DNA of 36,856 bases from CAYMAZ01 sp964388575 (GCA_964388575.1 CAYMAZ010000032.1:1-36856), one strand, 5' to 3'. Shown: positions 8,646-17,300, counted from the first letter of the stretch. Notes: generated from the sequence alone by a model not told the origin. Translations and numbers: made by a program.

Positions 8646-10225
8646 AACCAGGATTGATGTTTACAGTAAAATCTGAGATTTGTTGAAATTCCGCCGTGCA
8701 CATCTATGGTTTGTCCTGCAGAAAAGGCACTTTTGGTTTTACGGTACACTGCTCCGGCAAAAACATGAAGGCCGCTGGCACGATTGATCACATAATGCAG
8801 TCGCACATCTGCAAAATACATGCTTGCAGTCCCTGATGTGAGCATTGGAAAAAACCCGCCCTGCCAGTTGGCAAATGCAGGGTCGGCATACATGCTTTGT
8901 CCCGTGGTTTCATATGGTGTGTCCACACCTCCCCTGACAAATGAAAACATAGCATAGGCAATCCATCTGCGAGAATTCCATGTGAGTTGGGCAAGATATT
9001 CACGGAAATTTGCCCCCAGCGGATGTGCCAGGGAATGATGATAGTGCGTATAGCTCTGAAGTGGGTCGGAGTTTGTATATGTGTAAGCTCCTGCAGAATT
9101 AAACTCAACACGGGCAGTGATGAACTGACAATCAGAAATTCTTTTGTACACAAGTCCTGCCTGAAATGCTGATTTATCAATTGAGCCAACCTCATCGAGT
9201 ACATACTGGGAATAGAACATGAAGTTCATTGGAAGTGACAGCCTGAGTTGTATTCCGGCCATTGTGTTGTTTGGATCGTCAAGACCATAATACACAGTTC
9301 GTGTCAGAGGCAGGGGATTAAAATGTTTCAAATGAAGCCTGTTGTACTGATGACTGAAAGGGGCCCAGATCATGGATTCAAAGATGCTCAGTTCAAGTTG
9401 CTCAACAGGTCGATACGTGAGAATCAGAAAATTGGCATATTTGTTCTGATATCCACCCAGACTGGATCGCGGCACATCAATCACGTTCTGAAGTGACACA
9501 TTTTGAAGTGATGATAGGATAAAATGATAAACCCATTTTTTATATTTTGCATCAACTCTGAAAAATGTTGATGCTGGTGCATTGTGAGAAAGCATGAGCG
9601 AGCGGTATCCGTAACCGAAATGCTGTTTGTCACGGCCAAAGATAAGCCTGACTCTGTTTACGGGCTCCCAGGCAAGAATTCCGTAAGCAAGCGAATAATC
9701 CCTTCCTGATTCCTTAAACTCTTTGGCGCGGATTAATCCGGGGGCAACCTCAAAACTGTCTGCAAATGCTTCAAGATATGTGGGAAAAACGCTTTGGGTC
9801 TCATACACTTCAGACGAAAAAAACAGCTTTTTCTGCAGATCACCACGAATTCTGATTCCTCGTGTATTTTCATACAACAGTGGTTCATACCCCCTTTCCT
9901 TTCCCAGCGAGAATTGAACCGCCGGATCAGCATACAGAGAATACGCCGGAGAATCAACCTGTAAAAAATGTTCTTCAAAAATCTTTCTTCCGGTCCATGA
10001 TGTTCTTTTCCTGCTCTGAAAATTCAAAATGCAATTGTTGTCACTGTCAGAATTTGAATGAAATTTCGGAAACAATGCGTCCCTTTTCTGTTCATCATTT
10101 TCAAAAATCCAATAATGTAACCCAAGCTCGTTGGGTGTAATCAATATCTGGGAACTGAGTTTACTGCCTGAAAAAAACAGCACAATAACACAAACAAACT
10201 CAATGCATAAACAGTTTCTGATCAT
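8642..10225 (-). CDS. RemB/Wzi-like outer-membrane beta-barrel protein (paralogue 2)
   Basis: I place the start at the ATG at 10225 (MIRNCLCIEFVCVIVLFFSG), which opens a signal peptide directly; the longer frame adds nine residues. The protein of about 527 residues shares with its neighbour the late motif pair AYTYTNSDPLQSYTHYHH and LAHPLGANFREY. It also has FGRDKQHFGYGYRSLMLSHNAPASTFFR-like content around residues 200-225, which is typical of Wzi-family barrels. The two are clearly divergent duplicates. It is the first gene of the two-gene unit, with a TAACTTTG -7 box at 10257-10250. Outer-membrane location is inferred from signal peptide and strand pattern; a role in exopolysaccharide or surface display is family-level inference. 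Confidence 0.8.
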   Translation of the reverse strand: MIRNCLCIEFVCVIVLFFSGSKLSSQILITPNELGLHYWIFENDEQKRDALFPKFHSNSDSDNNCILNFQSRKRTSWTGRKIFEEHFLQVDSPAYSLYADPAVQFSLGKERGYEPLLYENTRGIRIRGDLQKKLFFSSEVYETQSVFPTYLEAFADSFEVAPGLIRAKEFKESGRDYSLAYGILAWEPVNRVRLIFGRDKQHFGYGYRSLMLSHNAPASTFFRVDAKYKKWVYHFILSSLQNVSLQNVIDVPRSSLGGYQNKYANFLILTYRPVEQLELSIFESMIWAPFSHQYNRLHLKHFNPLPLTRTVYYGLDDPNNTMAGIQLRLSLPMNFMFYSQYVLDEVGSIDKSAFQAGLVYKRISDCQFITARVEFNSAGAYTYTNSDPLQSYTHYHHSLAHPLGANFREYLAQLTWNSRRWIAYAMFSFVRGGVDTPYETTGQSMYADPAFANWQGGFFPMLTSGTASMYFADVRLHYVINRASGLHVFAGAVYRKTKSAFSAGQTIDVHGGISTNLRFYCKHQSWL

Positions 10226-10249
10226 TTGAACACGGCCTGTATAAAGGCT

Positions 10250-10257
10250 CAAAGTTA
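10250..10257 (-). promoter_or_regulatory. -7 box for the RemB/Wzi-like pair
   Basis: TAACTTTG on the minus strand fits TAnnTTTG and stands 25 bp before the chosen ATG at 10225. The upstream TTG element is poorly spaced. The 10226-10395 stretch holds no other recognisable signal. Confidence 0.5.
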
Positions 10258-10395
10258 AACGAAAATTTTATCAACTGTATATGCTTTTTTTGTAAATACA
10301 GAATCGCAAGATATATCGGTGATATGAACTATTCATAAACAAATAAAGTGTCTTTTCTGAAATTGTTCTTATATTATTAAACAATTTACAATAAA

Positions 10396-10968
10396 TCAGA
10401 CTTCTGCTTCATCAATTCTGATGATATTTTTTAGAATGGCATACACTGTCAGTCCCGAAATGGTTTTAATTCCAAGTTTGGTAGAAATGTTTTTCCGGTG
10501 GGTCATCACAGTGTGCGGACTGATAAACAGCATATCGGCAATTTCCTTGTTTGTATGACCCAGGGCAACAAATCTCACAACCTCTGTTTCACGTTCACTG
10601 AGCGTTTCCGGCATCACTGAATCTTTAAGATTATGACCTGCTGCTTCAACTTTTCTCAACACGTCTTCTTCACGATCTTCGGGAAGAATTAGAATTTTAT
10701 GCTTTTTAGGCAATGGTAAATGTTCATTATCCATGACCGGGATCATTGTATGTCCGTTTGCTCCAACTGTTTCCTCAAAAGCGGAGTGAATTAAACCGGC
10801 AGAAATAATCAGACACAATCCATCCAGGTTCAGCAGGTATTTTCTGTAGTATGCCACATCAAGTTCCTCCATTGACATCACTTTGCTGAATCTTTTACAC
10901 AAAGTCAATGTTAAAGACAACCTCAGATTCATAGATTGTACGACAACACAAACCAGTCTTTCTTCCAT
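10396..10968 (-). CDS. LuxR/NarL-type helix-turn-helix transcriptional regulator
   Basis: The C-terminal 65 residues are a typical GerE/LuxR DNA-binding domain: LSERETEVVRFVALGHTNKEIADMLFIS, then HTVMTHRKNISTKLGI. The N-terminal 120 residues resemble no receiver domain I can recognise, and no phosphoacceptor pattern is visible, so it is not an ordinary NarL response regulator. I chose the ATG at 10968 because it forms a TAATG stop/start overlap with the hemerythrin gene upstream; the longer frame starts at 10983. Close coupling to an iron-centre repair protein suggests it senses or responds to the same nitrosative or oxidative stress. That link is inference. Confidence 0.85.
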   Translation of the reverse strand: MEERLVCVVVQSMNLRLSLTLTLCKRFSKVMSMEELDVAYYRKYLLNLDGLCLIISAGLIHSAFEETVGANGHTMIPVMDNEHLPLPKKHKILILPEDREEDVLRKVEAAGHNLKDSVMPETLSERETEVVRFVALGHTNKEIADMLFISPHTVMTHRKNISTKLGIKTISGLTVYAILKNIIRIDEAEV

Positions 10969-11702
10969 TATCTGCCTGTACATAATATTTGGACTTCCTT
11001 TTCAAGTTCCATGACCACCGGAACCATGAGCAAATCTTCAAGTTGTGCATGCTGAAACACATCCTTTTCAAGCTGCGATAGCAAAATCAAAATCTGATGT
11101 ACTTCATAATCACTTTCAAACGGAGTCAGGTATTTGATAATAATGTTTTGCAAGTCATTCAGTTTTTCATCAAGATTGTCATGTTCTTTAAGAAATGCTG
11201 AAATTGAGTATTTTGTCATTTGAGCATACAACGCTTTGTTGCATTGTTCCTGAAGAGAAATTTCCAATAAATCCATTACATACGGAAACACTTTCATTTC
11301 CTCATTGTCAAGATGCAGGACAAACTCTTTTTTGTATTTATTGAAAAACTTTTGCAGCAAAAGAATATCAGTTGTCCGGTGGGGTTCATTGTTCAGAATT
11401 GTTTTAATATACTTTTCAATAAGCGGAAGTCTGTTGTTGAGATAATACTCATGAGTCAGTCTGAGGTAGCTGATAAGATGAGGTAACAGGATCTTTTTGT
11501 CTGAAACATCCCCGGGCAACACGTCGTATAGTGAAAGTCTGATAACATAAATAAACAACTCCGGATGCACATTATTTTCTTCACAAACCTCTGAAATTGT
11601 TTTATCTCCCACACCAAGCGGAATTTTCAGCCGCTGAAGTACAGACAATGCATTCACATTAGCATGGATGAGTTCAGCCATTTTTGAAGATAATGTGATC
11701 AT
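10968..11702 (-). CDS. Hemerythrin-type di-iron protein of the RIC (YtfE/ScdA) class
   Basis: RIC proteins repair iron-sulfur clusters damaged by nitric oxide or peroxide. The 244-residue product has an N-terminal DUF542-like segment (about residues 14-60) and a four-helix hemerythrin domain. All six expected iron ligands are visible: His84, His130, Glu134, His174, His218 and Glu222, with spacing very close to E. coli YtfE. The N-terminal segment has a single Cys40 in TISEVCEENN instead of the adjacent Cys pair of YtfE/ScdA, which is worth noting. The stop overlaps the LuxR-type gene start by one base. A -7 box lies at 11739-11732. Assignment to the hemerythrin fold is strong; the repair function is family inference. 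Confidence 0.88.
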   Translation of the reverse strand: MITLSSKMAELIHANVNALSVLQRLKIPLGVGDKTISEVCEENNVHPELFIYVIRLSLYDVLPGDVSDKKILLPHLISYLRLTHEYYLNNRLPLIEKYIKTILNNEPHRTTDILLLQKFFNKYKKEFVLHLDNEEMKVFPYVMDLLEISLQEQCNKALYAQMTKYSISAFLKEHDNLDEKLNDLQNIIIKYLTPFESDYEVHQILILLSQLEKDVFQHAQLEDLLMVPVVMELEKEVQILCTGR

Positions 11703-11731
11703 GGGTCTTTGGTTTTTCTTTTAAGCAAGTA

Positions 11732-11739
11732 CAAAATTA
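11732..11739 (-). promoter_or_regulatory. -7 box ahead of the RIC-LuxR pair
   Basis: TAATTTTG on the minus strand fits TAnnTTTG, 30 bp before the ATG at 11702. The -33 element is not clear. Confidence 0.4.
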
Positions 11740-11834
11740 ACAATAATTCCAAAGAAATCATGATTTGACAAACCAGTCAGCAAATGTGTTTCCTGAACGA
11801 ATTGAAATTTGAAAAGATGATACAGAATGAAATG

Positions 11835-12858
11835 TTATAAGCCAAGACATAAAAGCAAATACACAATAACTCCTGAGATTACTGGAGTTGCCAGCCATCC
11901 CAGACCAATTTCCAGTAAGACTTTAAAATTGATTCCGTATCCGCCACGCATCAGCCCAAGTCCAATGATGGCACCAACAATTGCCTGAGAACTGCTGACC
12001 GGCACCAGAGGAATTGCAGGCAAACCAAGACGCACAACAAAAGCACTCAGCTCTGCTGAAGAAAACACAAACAATACCAATGAGTGAGACAAGACCACAA
12101 TCAGTGCCGATTCCGGCGTCAGTTTAAACAATTTTCCTCCAACTGTTTTCATTGTCCTTTGGGAAAAAGTAAAAATCCCCAGTGCAATGGCAACGGAACC
12201 AAGGAAAAACAATTGTTGGGCACCACTCAGAGTGATTCCCATAAGCTGAAGTGGCTCAAATGCTGCCGCAGGAATAAACACTCCCACCACATTTGCAATA
12301 TTATTTGCACCGAGACTGTATGATCCAAACGCTCCGATGAGGACAAGCCCCCATCTCAGCATTGAATCCTGCTTTAAAAGATGTGNNNNNNNNNNTCCTG
12401 GTTTGTCTGATGTACAACTTCATTAATCCGTACAACGGCACGACAAAAATTGCAGCCAGTACCGGACAAAACACCCAGGTAAGTAAAATCTTACTGATAA
12501 TAGTGCCATCCGTCTGAAACCCTGAAAACAGATTCCAGCCAATAATTGCTCCCACAATGGCCTGAGATGTAGAAACAGGAAGCCCGAAAGCAGACATCCC
12601 AAAAACTGTCACTGCAGCTGAAAGGGTTAACAGAAAAGCATGTTGCATGGTTCCAACCGAACCAAGAGTATTCAGTGTTTCAGCTGCTCCGTTTCCCTGA
12701 ATTACAGCACCGGCGATCACAAAAACAGAACAAATCAATGCTGCCCTGAAAAATGTGATCATTCTCGAACCAACTGCAGTACCAAACACATTGGCAGCAT
12801 CATTGGCCCCAAGAGACCAGCCAAGAAACAAACCACCTGTCAGAAAGAACCAGATCAC
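11835..12858 (-). CDS. pit: PiT-family inorganic phosphate transporter, broken by an assembly gap
   Basis: The gene encodes a multi-span PiT phosphate:cation symporter. The two halves show the internal duplication of the family: GANDAANVFGTAVG and PVSTSQAIVGAIIG in the first half, GANNIANVVGVF and PVSSSQAIVGAIIG in the second. The coding sequence is interrupted by ten Ns; reading straight through them shifts frame. The first half runs cleanly to KLYIRQTR at the gap, and the second is open from the gap edge (HLLKQDSMLRWG), so the two fit a single intact protein of about 340 residues if the true gap is a multiple of three bases. This is an assembly artefact rather than a pseudogene. It follows the DUF47 gene by 6 bp, the classic partner. 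Confidence 0.9.
12386..12395. other. Assembly gap (10 Ns) inside the phosphate transporter gene
   Basis: Ten undetermined bases. Frame on either side requires a gap length divisible by three, so ten is a placeholder; a true gap of zero would simply place Thr between the flanking residues. Confidence 0.97.
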
Positions 12859-12864
12859 AGCAAC

Positions 12865-13515
12865 TTATTCAAAACGTTTAACCAGCATAAGATTTAATGT
12901 ATATGCAATACTTTTCGCAATATCACTCACACTCTCAATATGAAGCGTAAAATATCTGATATGAAATTTTTCGGGCAGAGACAACGAATTCAGCTCATGG
13001 AAAGCCTTACGCTTGATAGATTCGGCAAGATCATCGGCTTTCCGCTCAAATTCAATCGCTTCATGAATATGCGGTTTGGCTTCCAGTGAATTTCTGAAAA
13101 ACAATTTACTCCCTGTATTCGATTCTTGTGCAGCATGCATGCTAAGTCCTGTTAGCTGAATCAGTGGCGCATGCAGCTCAAATGGAATATTTGGCTGTTC
13201 AACATCAAACTGCACCAAAACATCCTTCATCGTATCCTGGATATCATCAACCCGCTGTATTAGTCTCATAACATCACTTCGCAATTCCGGAAGCAAAGAA
13301 TATTTATACAATGCATGTTCAATATCTTTGAGTAATGCATCTGCCTCTTTCTCATTCAGTCTGATTTTTGTCAGATTCTCATGAAATCTCTCCATGTTTC
13401 CGGATAAATAATCTTTTATTCCATCATCAAACAACATCGTGCTTTTCCCAATGACATCAAAAAAAGCATCAAGTTGTTCAATTATGGCGTTTGCTTTACG
13501 AAAGGGAGATATCAT
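12865..13515 (-). CDS. DUF47 (PhoU-like) protein paired with the PiT transporter
   Basis: The 216-residue, almost wholly helical protein matches the DUF47/TIGR00153 family of PhoU-like proteins. Features are MISPFRKANAIIEQLDAFFDVIGKS, the acidic NEKEADALLKDIEHALY helix and the late FERKADDLAESIKRKAF helix. These resemble the metal-binding E/DxxxD repeats of PhoU. Family members sit beside PiT transporters and are thought to modulate low-affinity phosphate uptake. Here the gene precedes pit by 6 bp, so they form one transcript. A -7 variant, TATTTTCG, lies at 13542-13535, 20 bp before the ATG. Cytoplasmic. Confidence 0.92.
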   Translation of the reverse strand: MISPFRKANAIIEQLDAFFDVIGKSTMLFDDGIKDYLSGNMERFHENLTKIRLNEKEADALLKDIEHALYKYSLLPELRSDVMRLIQRVDDIQDTMKDVLVQFDVEQPNIPFELHAPLIQLTGLSMHAAQESNTGSKLFFRNSLEAKPHIHEAIEFERKADDLAESIKRKAFHELNSLSLPEKFHIRYFTLHIESVSDIAKSIAYTLNLMLVKRFE

Positions 13516-13765
13516 ACTTCAATTATTTATTCTACGAAAATACAATTTTTTTAAAACTTTCTCTGAAGTTTCAGTTCATAGAGTAGCAGAAAATTGATAG
13601 TAAAACTCATTTCAATTTCAAAGTAACATATCTATTTTACATACATATATTAGGCAAAATTCACATCGTTTAAAAAAATAACTTAAAATAAAATTAAATG
13701 TATATTGTTGATTTACTGATATTTGAAATGTTTTTCAAATATTTTTAAAAAAAAAATAAAAAAAA

Positions 13766-13798
13766 TTTTGCACCACTGTAGACCCACCAATAACTTTG
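13766..13798 (+). promoter_or_regulatory. Strong Bacteroidota-type promoter driving the three-hairpin RNA
   Basis: A -33 TTTTG (13766-13770) is separated by 20 bp from the -7 box TAACTTTG (13791-13798). It is preceded by a long A-tract (13747-13765) resembling an upstream promoter element. Start is predicted near 13802-13806. No protein gene begins before the terminator at 13861-13893. Confidence 0.72.
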
Positions 13799-13800
13799 TA

Positions 13801-13893
13801 ATGTTTAATAAGAAAATTTAATATTTTCTTTCAAAACATAGTTTAGGGGGTAAACTACTGCCGGAGCTGACGCAAGTCGCTCCGGTTTTTTTA
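13801..13893 (+). ncRNA. Candidate small RNA with three hairpins
   Basis: Three stems lie head to tail in about 90 bases. Hairpin 1 (13801-13839): ATGTTT pairs with AAACAT outside an AAGAAAAT/ATTTTCTT stem, with a 3x3 internal loop and a TTAAT loop. Hairpin 2 (13840-13856): AGTTTA/TAAACT with a GGGGG loop. Hairpin 3 (13861-13885): CCGGAGC and GAC pair with GTC and GCTCCGG, a GCAA tetraloop caps it, and a T-run follows. The unit begins at a strong promoter. The next gene (13994) has its own -7 box after the terminator, which favours a free RNA over a leader. It could be a known Bacteroidota RNA class I do not recognise. Confidence 0.6.
13861..13893 (+). terminator. Intrinsic terminator of the candidate small RNA
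   Basis: A 10-bp GC-rich stem with one bulged T and a GCAA loop (13861-13885) is followed by seven or more Ts from 13886. It points in plus-strand direction and no plus-strand ORF precedes it. Confidence 0.88.
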
Positions 13894-13914
13894 TAAGCTT
13901 TTGCAAAACTTTCA

Positions 13915-13922
13915 TATATTTG
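13915..13922 (+). promoter_or_regulatory. -7 box for the lipoprotein gene at 13994
   Basis: TATATTTG fits TAnnTTTG and lies 22 bp past the terminator T-run and 72 bp before the ATG at 13994. The -33 element is only a T-tract. Confidence 0.4.
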
Positions 13923-13993
13923 CGTTGAGAAGTATATATCAATATGGATTTTTTCGGAGCCTCAGACTGAATCTTATCTCAACCCGATTTTTT

Positions 13994-14587
13994 ATGAAAA
14001 GGACCATTCATATCGGTTATGTGTGCATCTCAATAACAATTTTATTAACTATCATTAATACATCATGTCACACGTCAACCCTGTTTGATGCATCCATGAA
14101 TATACAACAATTTCAATTTGACCTGCACCCTTCGGTGACTAAAAACAAGATTGTTCAGATAACACCGGAGGACATACAAAATTATTTTCTTTCAAATGAA
14201 GATCGCACAACATGGATTCTGTTCTTCTATCAGGATTGCATGAAAACTGTCAGTAAAGCAGTCAATCTGTATCACAAATTCAGTGATCAACTGGATCTTG
14301 TCATAATCAGTTCCAGATACAATGTTGAGGAAATCAAATATGAGGAGTTTTACATGAACTATCCGATTTATTTTATTCCTGTCATCACAGACAGAATGAG
14401 GGCCAATAAAAGAATATTCATGAAGCAATTGTTTGGAAAACACATCTCCAAAGAATCCGCTACTGCTTCAAATATATTCGTTTACAAAAACAGGATCGTG
14501 CACACATGCTATTCTCACGACATCAATGAAAACTTACTGAAGTTCATCACGGACAACACTTCCACTGAATCAGGTCTGAAACGATAA
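13994..14587 (+). CDS. Putative lipoprotein of unknown function, possibly thioredoxin-like fold
   Basis: The ATG at 13994 is preferred over a longer frame from 13901 because it opens a lipoprotein signal: MKRTIHIGYVCISITILLTI followed by NTSC with Cys25 as lipidation site. The mature 170 residues contain TTWILFFYQDCMKTVSKAV, then LDLVIISSRYN, then YPIYFIPVITD. This strand-helix-strand order is reminiscent of TlpA-like thioredoxin folds, but only one Cys is present where CxxC would be. I do not recognise the family. It stands alone between the small-RNA candidate and the convergent rlmH gene. Confidence 0.75.
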   Translation: MKRTIHIGYVCISITILLTIINTSCHTSTLFDASMNIQQFQFDLHPSVTKNKIVQITPEDIQNYFLSNEDRTTWILFFYQDCMKTVSKAVNLYHKFSDQLDLVIISSRYNVEEIKYEEFYMNYPIYFIPVITDRMRANKRIFMKQLFGKHISKESATASNIFVYKNRIVHTCYSHDINENLLKFITDNTSTESGLKR

Positions 14588-14652
14588 TACCTGAGGAAAT
14601 TCTCTCCCCGATACAATCATGAACTCAATATTTTTCTTAAAAAACCTTATTT

Positions 14653-15126
14653 CTATGCGTGATGATAAGGCTCATTTCGGAGAATTGTCATTGCCCTGTA
14701 AAACTGTTCCAGGAAGATCACCCGAATCAACTGATGCGGAAACGTCATCGGAGATAATGAAATTGCAGTTGATGCCTGTTTTCGGAATTCATCAGAAAAA
14801 CCATACGCTCCGCCTATTGCAAACACCACATTCCTTTGCTCTGTATTCATCAGATGCTGAAGGAAGCCAGCGAATTTTTCACTCGAAAACTGGTGACCCT
14901 TTTCATCAAGCAAAATGAGAGATTCATTCCCCTTAAGTGCAGAAGAAAACAATTGACATTCCCTGGAACTCACTTCATCAGGAGAACCCTGAAATCCACG
15001 TCCCGGAAGGAGAATTTCCTGATACTTCAGTTTTGAATATTTTGAAATTCGCTTCAAATAAAAGTCGATTCCTTCTTCAACAAAATCTTGCTTTGTTTTA
15101 CCGACACATACCAGGGAAAATTTCAT
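14653..15126 (-). CDS. rlmH: RlmH, 23S rRNA (pseudouridine-1915 N3)-methyltransferase
   Basis: RlmH methylates the pseudouridine at position 1915 of 23S rRNA using SAM. I use the ATG at 15126 (MKFSLVCVGKTK), giving 157 residues, the standard family length; the upstream frame adds 14 unlikely residues. The SPOUT knot signatures are clear: LLDEKGHQFSSEKFA, the glycine loop IGGAYGFSDEFR, and the closing LSPMTFPHQLIRVIFLEQFYRAMTI-type run ending RNEPYHHA. It is convergent with the lipoprotein gene at 13994-14587 and divergent from the zinc peptidase gene. It probably acts on the pseudouridine made by RluD, encoded elsewhere in this window. Confidence 0.97.
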   Translation of the reverse strand: MKFSLVCVGKTKQDFVEEGIDFYLKRISKYSKLKYQEILLPGRGFQGSPDEVSSRECQLFSSALKGNESLILLDEKGHQFSSEKFAGFLQHLMNTEQRNVVFAIGGAYGFSDEFRKQASTAISLSPMTFPHQLIRVIFLEQFYRAMTILRNEPYHHA

Positions 15127-15237
15127 GAATTTTTTTGTAAAGGAACAAAAAAAATTGATAAATCGCATTCAGGTTTCTTCAACATTTTATAACTTCGCAG
15201 ATTATCAGCCATAATCCAATCATTTAAATCATATACC

Positions 15238-17280
15238 ATGCGCACAACATCAACAATGATCATTCTTTCAGGTTTACTGTTCCTTGCAGCATGTAAATCT
15301 GGTGAAACAACAAAAAAAGAACAAACTATGGGAATCATTTCAGAAAACACAATTCAGTCAGTGAATAAACAACTGATTGATAAATTCGGAAAAACAGAGC
15401 AATTCAGAATTGAAAAAGGAACAGCTCAGGTGGCCATGTTCTGGCAGAAGGAAGATGGAACAGAAGAAGATTTCATTCAGTTCTGCCTTGACAACTTTGT
15501 GTCCGGAGATGCACAATATGTTCTTTTTCAGAAACTTGAACGCAATTACGAAATTTTGATCGGTCTGTTTAACAAAATGAATGTCGCACTGATGTTTCCG
15601 ATTCATGTCGACGACGGAGACACCATTACTCCTGTTGACATGATGTTCGGAAGCTATTCACCTGCTGCACATCTTGAGGAAGATTTCTTTACAAACAAGA
15701 TTGCTTTCATCAGCCTTCTGAATTTTCCACATTACTCTTTGGATGAAAAAAACAAACTCGGAATGGATTGGGATGACAAGCAATGGGGCTATGCACGTAT
15801 GGGCGACATGTATGCTTCCCGCGTACCTGCAGAACTTTCACTCGCCCAGTCAAAAGTAACCACTGAAGCTGATGCCTATATTTCCGACTACAATATTTAT
15901 ATGGGGAAACTTCGTGACGACAAAAACATTCAGTATTTTCCTGACGAAATGAAGCTTATTTCACACTGGGGCCTCCGTGATGAACTGAAATCACATTACG
16001 GACAGAATGATGGTCTTGAAAAACAGAAAATCATTTATCAGGTCATGAAACGTATTATCAATCAGGAAATCCCACAGCAGGTCATCAATAAAAATGACTT
16101 CATCTGGAATCCATACACCAATACGTTGACAAAAGACGGAAAAGAAGTCAGTGCTGAACGGGAAGAAGATGTCCGCTATGAACATCTTCGAAGGAATTTT
16201 GTCGCAGTGAAAAACATTGATCCTTATTACCCGTATTATCCCACTTATATTGAAAGAAAGTTTGAGGGCGAGATGCAAATGCCACAGGAAAATGTTGAAA
16301 TACTCTTTGTTGAATTTGTTTCATCTCCCGAAATCCGTGAAATCGGAAAGCTTATCAGCAATCGTCTTAGCCGTCCTCTCGAACCATTCGACATCTGGTA
16401 TGACGGATTTAAATCACGCAGCGGGACTTCCGAATCAGATCTTGATAAAATGGTCATGTCCAGATATCCCGGAGTAGAAGCTTTCCGTAAAGGAATTTTT
16501 GACATCCTTGTTAAACTCGAATTTCCAAAATCATCAGCAGAATTCATCGCTTCGAGAATTAAGGTTGACGGAGCCCGCGGTGCAGGACACGCCTGGGGTG
16601 CAGCCATGAAAGACGATTATGCAAGACTCAGAACCCGTGCAACTGCAACCGGAATGGATTACAAAGGATTCAATATTGCCATGCATGAGTTGGGTCATAA
16701 TGTTGAGCAAACAATAACCCTGCACGATGTAAAATATTATTTTCTCAATGGTGTTCCCAATACAGCATTTACCGAAGCTCTGGCCTTCATGTTCCAGAAA
16801 CGGGACATGACAATACTCGGACTGAAACGTTCAGATGCCAATCTTGAAGCTCTGGATCTTGCCTGGTCATTGTATGAAATAATGGGTGTATCTCTCGTTG
16901 ATATGAATCTCTGGAAATGGCTATATGCAAATCCTGAAGCTTCACCTGCTGAAATCAGAGAGGCCACTGTCAAGATTGCAAAAGACATTTGGAATCAATA
17001 CTATGCTGATGTTTTCGGAATGAAAGATCAGGAAATTCTTGGCATTTACAGCCATATGATTGATTATCCACTCTACCTGTCTGCTTATCCGGTGGGTCAC
17101 CTTGTTGAATTCCAGCTTGAAGAAGCCATTAAAGGAAAGCTATTCGGCCAGGAAGTTATGAGAATTTTCGCTTCCGGAAACCTCACCCCTGATGTCTGGA
17201 TGAAGAAAAACACAGGAAATGTCCTTGCAAATACGTATTTGCTGAAGACTGCCGGTGAAGCTTCAGCTGCAGTCAGATAA
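15238..17280 (+). CDS. Lipoprotein zinc metallopeptidase (gluzincin, M3-like)
   Basis: The 680-residue product starts with a lipoprotein signal ending LAAC (Cys19), so it is anchored on an envelope membrane. The catalytic pattern is His483-Glu484-Leu-Gly-His487, with a third zinc ligand probably Glu513 in AFTEALAFMFQ, 26 residues further on. That spacing is close to peptidase family M3 (oligopeptidases). The N-terminal 400 residues are not obviously any named domain. I therefore call it an M3-like gluzincin of a family I cannot name. It is monocistronic, with a possible TAACTTCG -7 box at 15190-15197 and a strong terminator at 17301-17336. Peptide hydrolysis is inferred from the motif; substrate is unknown. 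Confidence 0.85.
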   Translation: MRTTSTMIILSGLLFLAACKSGETTKKEQTMGIISENTIQSVNKQLIDKFGKTEQFRIEKGTAQVAMFWQKEDGTEEDFIQFCLDNFVSGDAQYVLFQKLERNYEILIGLFNKMNVALMFPIHVDDGDTITPVDMMFGSYSPAAHLEEDFFTNKIAFISLLNFPHYSLDEKNKLGMDWDDKQWGYARMGDMYASRVPAELSLAQSKVTTEADAYISDYNIYMGKLRDDKNIQYFPDEMKLISHWGLRDELKSHYGQNDGLEKQKIIYQVMKRIINQEIPQQVINKNDFIWNPYTNTLTKDGKEVSAEREEDVRYEHLRRNFVAVKNIDPYYPYYPTYIERKFEGEMQMPQENVEILFVEFVSSPEIREIGKLISNRLSRPLEPFDIWYDGFKSRSGTSESDLDKMVMSRYPGVEAFRKGIFDILVKLEFPKSSAEFIASRIKVDGARGAGHAWGAAMKDDYARLRTRATATGMDYKGFNIAMHELGHNVEQTITLHDVKYYFLNGVPNTAFTEALAFMFQKRDMTILGLKRSDANLEALDLAWSLYEIMGVSLVDMNLWKWLYANPEASPAEIREATVKIAKDIWNQYYADVFGMKDQEILGIYSHMIDYPLYLSAYPVGHLVEFQLEEAIKGKLFGQEVMRIFASGNLTPDVWMKKNTGNVLANTYLLKTAGEASAAVR

Positions 17281-17300
17281 TTAAAGATGGGTGCTAATAA

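Noticed and set aside
12301..12858. Truncated or pseudogenised phosphate transporter
   Set aside because: The break coincides with the run of Ns; both halves are intact and complementary.
13901..13993. N-terminal extension of the lipoprotein gene from 13901
   Set aside because: It would place 31 residues before a clear lipoprotein signal and overlap the -7 box; the ATG at 13994 is better.
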